Shown here: positions 58,330 through 64,000 of the stretch, piece by piece
Layout of the letters: the number at the start of each line of letters is the position of its first letter
Numbering within the stretch: position 1 is the first letter of the stretch
Assembly (NCBI RefSeq): GCF_024868665.1
Contig: NC_079896.1
Span: 1,732,508-1,796,507, forward strand
Reading direction: 5' to 3'
DNA: 64,000 bases
DNA from: Triplophysa rosa
Lineage: Eukaryota; Chordata; Actinopteri; Cypriniformes; Nemacheilidae
The notes under the pieces: generated by a model
Database searches by the model: none
Told to the model about the DNA's origin: nothing
What the model saw: the letters and a program-made list of their open reading frames with translations, nothing else
Translations under genes and position numbers: made by a program

Positions 58330-58560
58330 TGGCAGATTCCCTGGAGCACGCGGGGCTCCGTGTCTCATTTGACTATGCTAATTATCGTCTGCATGATTAA
58401 TTGGACCAATTAGTAATAGTAGTGGAAGAAAACCATTCTTGGCAAGGTGAAAACTATTAATTAGACATGAAAATATTATTAATTCAAGAGTTTAATCTGA
58501 GTGACAGGATTTATGAAATACTTTGCATAGAAGAACGAGATGCATCAGATGCGTTGTCAT
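58330..58560. promoter_or_regulatory. candidate conserved noncoding element upstream of tox (unverified)
   Basis: Dense homeodomain/POU-like cores in non-repetitive sequence: ACTATGCTAATTATCGTC, TGCATGATTAATTGGACC, AATTAGTAATAG, CTATTAATTAGACATG. This density is typical of developmental enhancers, but conservation is untested. Confidence 0.35.
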
Positions 58561-58573
58561 TCCATTTTTTGAT

Positions 58574-59044
58574 TTAAAGAGGCAGTTCACCCCAAAATGA
58601 AACTTCTTTTATCATTTGCAGCAGTGGTTCTCAAACTTTTTTGTTGTAAGGTCCCCCTTGTGTAGAGTGCATTGCTTTGCGGCCCCCCCAAATAAAGACT
58701 TATAATCTTCAACTTATATTTTTAATTAAAACAAATTCAGGTATACAATGCAACATCAATTCTTTTGGTTGGTGGCGTTGTTTTTCTGATGTTTGATTGC
58801 ACAAAATTGATGATAAATTACTATATTTCATAAAACGCCACAAAATCTGTGGCCTCCCCTGGAACCATCTTGGGGCCCCCAGTTGGAGAACCACTGATTT
58901 ACAGTATTCACTGTCATCTCATTCCAAACCTGTATGACTTTGTTTATTCTGCAGAACACAAAAGAGGATGTTTTGAAGAATGTTGTTAAGAAAACAATAT
59001 GGACTTCCATTGTGTGAACACAAAACCACTGAGACATTTCTCAG
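58574..59044. mobile_element. palindromic TTAA MITE split by a hAT insertion
   Basis: The left part 58574-58621 begins TTAAAGAGGCAGTTCACCCC. It resumes at 58905 with CTCATTCCAAACCTGTATG, then AACACAAAAGAGGATGTTTTG, ending near GAGACATTTCTC. The hAT element occupies 58622-58896. Confidence 0.75.
58622..58896. mobile_element. 275-bp non-autonomous hAT element with 8-bp TSD
   Basis: Left CAGTGGTTCTCAAACTTTTT; right in complement CAGTGGTTCTCCAACTGGGG. Flanked by ATTTGCAG (58614-58621) and ATTTACAG (58897-58904), one mismatch. GC-rich GGCCCCCCC segments lie near each end, typical of Charlie-like hATs. Confidence 0.85.
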
Positions 59045-59229
59045 GTCTGTTCTAAAAATCGACCTCCAACTGTCCTTAAAATCTCCCTCTTATCACCTGA
59101 AGTTAAAAGTGTTTGAGTGTAAAACTGTACTTTCCGTTCAAGGCCACGGTGGGCACGATAGAAAAGAAAATATGTTGCATTATATTATAAAACAAGCGTT
59201 TGTGTTCCACAGGAACTTCTGCTTTTATA

Positions 59230-59500
59230 ATGAGGCTTTACTCACTGCTGCAGGACTCCCAGTGGATGCTGCAGCGGATTTCCTCGTGTTGTTATTGTGT
59301 GATTGTCATAAAATTATGATGAGAAAAAATAGGTTTGAGAGGCTCTGCATTGAGCTTATGGGGAGTATGTGACTATATTTAATGTTATGTGCTCTTTATA
59401 CATCAGTGTCAGTCGCCGTCATAACAAACAGTGATCAATAATGTGCTGCATATTCATGATGACAAATGATTTATTGGGCTTCTGTGTGACACAGTTAGTG
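59230..59500. promoter_or_regulatory. candidate conserved noncoding element upstream of tox (unverified)
   Basis: Non-repetitive with CAGTGGATGCTGCAGCGGAT and TGTGTGATTGTCATAAAATT (PBX/HOX-like TGATTG..AT). The overlapping 130-residue frame (58980-59372) begins in a transposon and has no known domain. Confidence 0.3.
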
Positions 59501-59726
59501 AGAGAAAAGACATTCAATATTCTATATGTAGCTACAATGACAGAAACGGCCTTTTGTTACAACTTTTAACAAATATTTTGAATGTAAAGCAACAAGGTTA
59601 TCATCTTTAGTTGCATTGCATTTGTACTTTGTGGAGAATCAAATTCCAAAGTCTAGAAAGACCATCTATATCATTTATTTTATTTATGCAATGTAAATGC
59701 AATTGTTCTTTCAATTTTACAAAATA

Positions 59727-59852
59727 CTTCTGTGGAACACAAAAGAAGATATTTTGAGAAATGTCTCAGTGTTTATGTGTTCATAAGTCAATGGGGTTCA
59801 ATGTTGTTTGGTTATCAGAATTTTCATTTTTGGCTGAACTGACCCATTTAAC
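59727..59852. mobile_element. truncated palindromic TTAA MITE
   Basis: ACACAAAAGAAGATATTTTG and GTTCAATGTTGTTTGGTTAT from the left half, joined directly to the right terminus TTTTCATTTTTGGCTGAACT. The second half of the palindrome is mostly deleted. Confidence 0.7.
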
Positions 59853-60149
59853 ACGGAAAAATCTGCCGCTGTCTTTGCTGACAAGTTTCATTTTCACATC
59901 AATTTAACGGAGAGAAACTTTGGCGTGACTGTTTGTCCAAACATGACGCATAAACCACCCCAAAAATATCTGCCTGCAGTCATGTGAAATGTCAAACAGT
60001 GGCGTCGAGGAAGAAAGGTTTCCCTCATCGGTCTTCTTTCACATTCGACGTCTTTTATGAAAAATCCCTGAAACAGAAATGATCTGGTGAAGCAATAATG
60101 TCCAGTACTAATTTAATACCTTATTACCATAAGCCTAGTGCATTGCATG

Positions 60150-60440
60150 CATAATAAATGCGTTGTATCGCGCGAGGCTCAGGCGTACGGCTGGAACAGG
60201 ATTGTGGGTCGTGAGACAGCAGGCCCCATTTGCATGATATGATGTGAGAGTTGAATGAATTGGAGGATTATGGGAAACACTGCCTCCCTGCCCGCTCGTA
60301 TTGTACTGAAGAGAAGTATCACATACCCACAGACGCTTGGAAATTTGGAACAAACCAAAGAGAAAAGCATGGAAAAGAGTAGGAGGAAAAATGGGCATGG
60401 TTTGAAAAAAGAGGATGCAAAACATCAAAGGGTGCATTTT
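60150..60440. promoter_or_regulatory. candidate conserved noncoding element with octamer motif, 22 kb upstream of tox (unverified)
   Basis: A perfect octamer ATTTGCAT (60228-60235) sits in GGCCCCATTTGCATGATATG, followed by non-repetitive AATTGGAGGATTATGGGAAA. Open frames occur on both strands (104 and 63 residues minus, 62 plus), without known domains. Confidence 0.35.
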
Positions 60441-60449
60441 TAATTTCAT

Positions 60450-63180
60450 TTAAAGCACGGGACGCTATCTCGTGGATTTCCTTTTTTAATTCAAGAGGAA
60501 ATGTAGTTTTACTGAATGCACAGCTTTTAAATGTCTTCAGTTACAGTTCTGCGGGAGTTATTTCAATACCATATCGCCGCAACAGCCTCACAGTACAAAT
60601 GCGTCGATGACGGTATGGACGTTTTAATTTAACTTGGAAATATCAACTGAATGTCAACATGACCGTCCTCTGTTACACATAGGACATAAATTCATGCTAT
60701 ACGGTATACATCGTTGACATGTTTTGCTGGAGTCAGATTGTGTTACTGTATTGAATCTTCTTTAAAGAGACATTTGCCGAAATAAAGCTTCTAGCATGTG
60801 TTTGCTTTGGGCCAGAACAACATATTGTATAGAAATTAATTATTTTTAAATATAAATAATTCTGCTGTGTGACAAATGCTTTAAATATCCCACGTGGTCG
60901 CATTTTATGTTAGGTTTATGAAAAAGGAGTAATGACAGAGCTGACGATAAAAAGAGTTGGTATGTGCGAGTCACACCTCGAGCAGCTCTTACAGACATAA
61001 ACACAAACTCTGATCTCTCTTGCATCATTTCTTTCACACCTCGGTGTTGTTCAGGCCTAACAGAGAAATTACACGCCTGATTGTTTTTCACACACATGAC
61101 ATTTTCTTGCACGCTCATTCTCCGCTAATGTCCCTTTCAGATGTGAAGACCACAAAAAACAAGATGTTTACATTTGTTTTTAATTGGTTTGTTCGATACC
61201 AAAAGGTAGAGGAAACTTGAATAGAAATAATAGAATAGAGAAATTTGTATTAAAATAAAAATAAAATATAGGCTTTATGAACATAAATTGTCCACAAGAT
61301 ATTGGTATAAATTAATTTACTATTTGACACAAAATTTGACAAACTTTAAAAAATTGCTCCATATAGATTTGACAATTATAATAATATATATTTTTAAATC
61401 TAATGATGACACATTGTAACATTAACAATTCGCCACTTTTGTAGCTATATTTTTCTGTATTGTAACACTAAAATTATTCAGGTTTAAATAATTTCACATT
61501 TTTAGCTACCTCACAAAATGTTTTTGAATGTTGTAAATAAGCTGACTAACTCACCACAGGGCCATTATTTTCCCCAACTTATGAGATGTGTTTGTCACAA
61601 GTTCGCATGTGAATTCTGCGTCTCTGATAACTGATCTGCCAACAGCAGTTATTATCGTTTGATCAGAAAAACAGGTGTTAAACAGCATCAAAAGGTCAGT
61701 AACCCCACGTGCCACAAATACATAATTAACACTTTTCATCTGAAAAACAAAAAAGAAGCTTAACGTGAGCGTGAAAAGCAGGTTAAACGTCTCTGTTATC
61801 TCATTTGTGAAGTGAAACATGCTAATTGAATGTGACGGTTTATTTTAACCTTTATTCGCCGTGGCTGTACTTCAGATATGTCCAACAGGCCGGGGCTTTC
61901 CGGCGCTGCGTTATTAGCATGATGCTAACACGGATCGATTATTGAAGTGCAAACGTTTAGCCTGTTAGCAAACAGCAAACTTCAGTTGTGTCTTAAAGGT
62001 CAAAATGGCTTTGAAGAGCCACCATCAGGTTTCAGTCTGACACATCGCAGCGCTAAATATGAGGTTAAGAAGCCAAGACCACCTTTGCAACGTCAGGGTT
62101 TATTTGAAGAATATCTCACGTCTTGCCAGGTTACATCGTGTTTCATAAGAACATTTTGTGGCTTTAATACCTGCCTAGCGTAATATAAATAGCCGGTCTC
62201 ATTTGATATAGTGGTATATTTCGATGAGGCCAAAGTGAAAAGTAAAACGGGGGAGGCGGTTTTCTGCTATCAATCTCTCTCATCATAATTACCATAGGTA
62301 TACAGTACAATTAAACCTCTTTCAGTTTTTCCCCACAGTAATCATCCAAACATGTGGCTTCAATTTCTACAGAAAACTCACACATTCGCTCCATTGTGCC
62401 GCATTGTTCCCAAGCACAAAAACAACGCATGCATTAGCATCGCAATTTACCTCTTTATTAAACCTCTATTTGATCTTACCTTTCAAAATAGACGAATTGA
62501 CATAAATGAAAATAATTCAAGTCTGGAATCTTCCACGGTGGCATCCAGGTCACGACGCTGTCCTAGATAAAACGACCTTCAACAGCACTCGCCAACGTTG
62601 TTGTTTTTGGTCACGTGCACAAGATTTAGTTGTGGAGAAGTATTTAAAGAGTTTGTTCACCCAAGAATGAAGAAGATTCATCATTATGTCCTCTTTCAAA
62701 ATTTAAGCTTTGAAAAGGACACAAAAGTGAGAGTCGTGCCATACAGTAAACCAAACTTTATTCTGACACCTTTTCACAGTTCAATCTCTATAGTTTAGAA
62801 AATGGTAATAAAATATGACAAGAACTAGTAAACTGTGTCAGAACAAACTCATCTTAATAATGTCAGATAACTTTGATAGAAAGGTATGTGATGGATTAGG
62901 TTGAAGGTGAAATTTAAGTACTCCGTTAGATAATACCAATCTAGGGCAACCAATTACCAAGAAATGCTTAACTTTGTTCAGTCTGTGGTGTAAAAAGGTC
63001 GCATTAGGCCGTGTTCACATTTGACTTCTTTTTTTGACAAGGAAAAGTTGACAAAGGCGCTTTTTTAGTTCGCAGCGTTATGGTTACAAATAGCAGCCGG
63101 CAATGTTCAAAATAGCATTTGTGCACGAAGGCAGCTTAGAGTGACAGGCTTCATAGGCAGCGTAACGGAAGTCTTTTTGA
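60450..63180. other. intergenic stretch, no gene recognised
   Basis: Mostly AT-rich. A possible left-end fragment of the palindromic MITE (GTTCACCCAAGAATGAAGAA) is near 62655. 62998-63130 contains TTCACATTTGACTTCTTTTT and AAAGGCGCTTTTTTAG, which I recall from fish transposons, but ends were not resolved. 61840-61930 is GC-richer and unassigned. Confidence 0.4.
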
Positions 63181-63188
63181 ATCATAAA

Positions 63189-63672
63189 TAGGGCTGGAAT
63201 GATTCCTTGAGTAATTCGAATACAAAAATTTTTTTATACATTTTGTCAGGTGCATTAAACATGGCCACTTGTTTTAGAAAAACAGAACTTTGAAAAATTA
63301 AAACTAATTTAGGTATACTAAATGCATCATGCATAAGCTGAAGTTAGTTGTTTACCTTTGAAATTATTCTTTCTATTTTTATTTGTTTCTTATTTATATA
63401 TTTATATTATATTACATTTTGAATGTAATATGGCAATGGAATGTACTAAATGGGTTTAGTTTTCACAGATATTAATGTATGCAATATGTTAATTTGTCTA
63501 AAAATGAACAACAAATTAGTTGTTCATTTTAAGAGACCTGTCTTATTTTCTCTTGTATATTTAGTACTGCTCTTTAATAAAGAAAAAGTACTTATTATCC
63601 GAATGCTCGATTAATCGATGGAATAATTGGTAGAATACTCGATTACTAAAATAATCAATAGCTACAGCCCTA
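63189..63672. mobile_element. 484-bp non-autonomous hAT element with 8-bp TSD
   Basis: Left TAGGGCTGGAATGATTCC; right in complement TAGGGCTGTAGCTATTGATT. Flanked by ATCATAAA (63181-63188) and ATTATAAA (63673-63680), one mismatch. The AT-rich interior has no transposase. The ends match the common 'TAGGGCTG(C/G)AACGATT' hAT group. Confidence 0.82.
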
Positions 63673-63680
63673 ATTATAAA

Positions 63681-64000
63681 CAGAGAGCGTCTTTGCAATA
63701 ACTAATCACATATTTAAAAACTACAATTCTAATTTCTCGCAAGAAATGCAATCAAAAGTTATTGAAAGTGAAAATTAAACTTACATATATACAAAACTAT
63801 GCTCCGACGAGCGTTTCGGCCACCGTTCTATTTTTTCGAGCTTGAGCCTTCTCGACCAATCACGTTCCTCGCATGTTGTTATGGAAATGACAGGTCTCTG
63901 TCATTGGTTAGCTGTGAAGAAGGAGCTTGACGTATGGTGTTGTTTTCAGAAAAGTTTAACTTATTTCAACCTCAAAAGACGCTCTGAGCTGCAGAAAAAG
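63681..64000. other. window end, nothing firmly recognised
   Basis: GC-richer from 63800, with GACGAGCGTTTCGGCCACCG and TCTCGACCAATCACGTTCC. It may be the beginning of another repeat or a CpG-containing unique region; the window ends before this can be judged. Confidence 0.35.

Noticed and set aside
58980..59372. 130-residue plus frame
   Set aside because: Starts within a palindromic MITE and continues in noncoding-looking DNA; no homology recognised and no splice signals.

Overview
This window is vertebrate nuclear DNA, almost certainly from a cyprinid-type teleost fish. It has AT-rich noncoding sequence, long (CA)n/(TG)n and (GA)n/(CT)n microsatellites, tRNA-derived SINEs whose tail resembles the HAmo/L2 group described in carps, and many short TTAA-flanked and hAT-type inverted-repeat elements. 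There is no sign of bacterial, organellar or viral gene organisation.

Only one protein-coding segment can be supported: the first coding exon of tox (thymocyte selection-associated HMG-box factor), on the minus strand at 37980-38081. It encodes 34 residues beginning MDVRFYP and ending CNK, followed at once by a canonical splice donor. Because the gene is read leftwards, positions 1-37979 are the 5' part of a very large intron 1; exon 2 was looked for and not found. Positions 38082 to about 38460 should hold the 5' UTR and proximal promoter, including a ~100-bp (CT)n tract and a 4-codon uORF. Positions 38460-64000 are upstream intergenic DNA.

The rest is a mosaic of mobile-element remnants. 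The best supported, by terminal inverted repeats plus target-site duplications or TTAA flanks, are: long-TIR element 5403-6463; TTAA element 12701-13046, nested in an older dispersed repeat; palindrome 33169-33542; hAT elements 28717-29289, 40504-41543, 47580-48247, 58622-58896 and 63189-63672; and TTAA elements 44518-45069 and 55817-56048. One palindromic TTAA family has at least eight full or partial copies. A second, unclassified dispersed repeat recurs near 12.7, 25.8, 54.9 and 57.7 kb. Near the tox promoter, a 66-bp-arm snapback hairpin (39310-39455) is the most striking unexplained structure.

Several low-repeat stretches (for example 13.5, 19.6, 36.4, 45.3, 51.5, 58.4 and 60.2 kb) look like candidate cis-regulatory elements for tox. 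Conservation could not be tested here, so they are flagged at low confidence. No novel multi-gene system was found. The main interest is tox 5' architecture, the hairpin, and the nested transposon stratigraphy.
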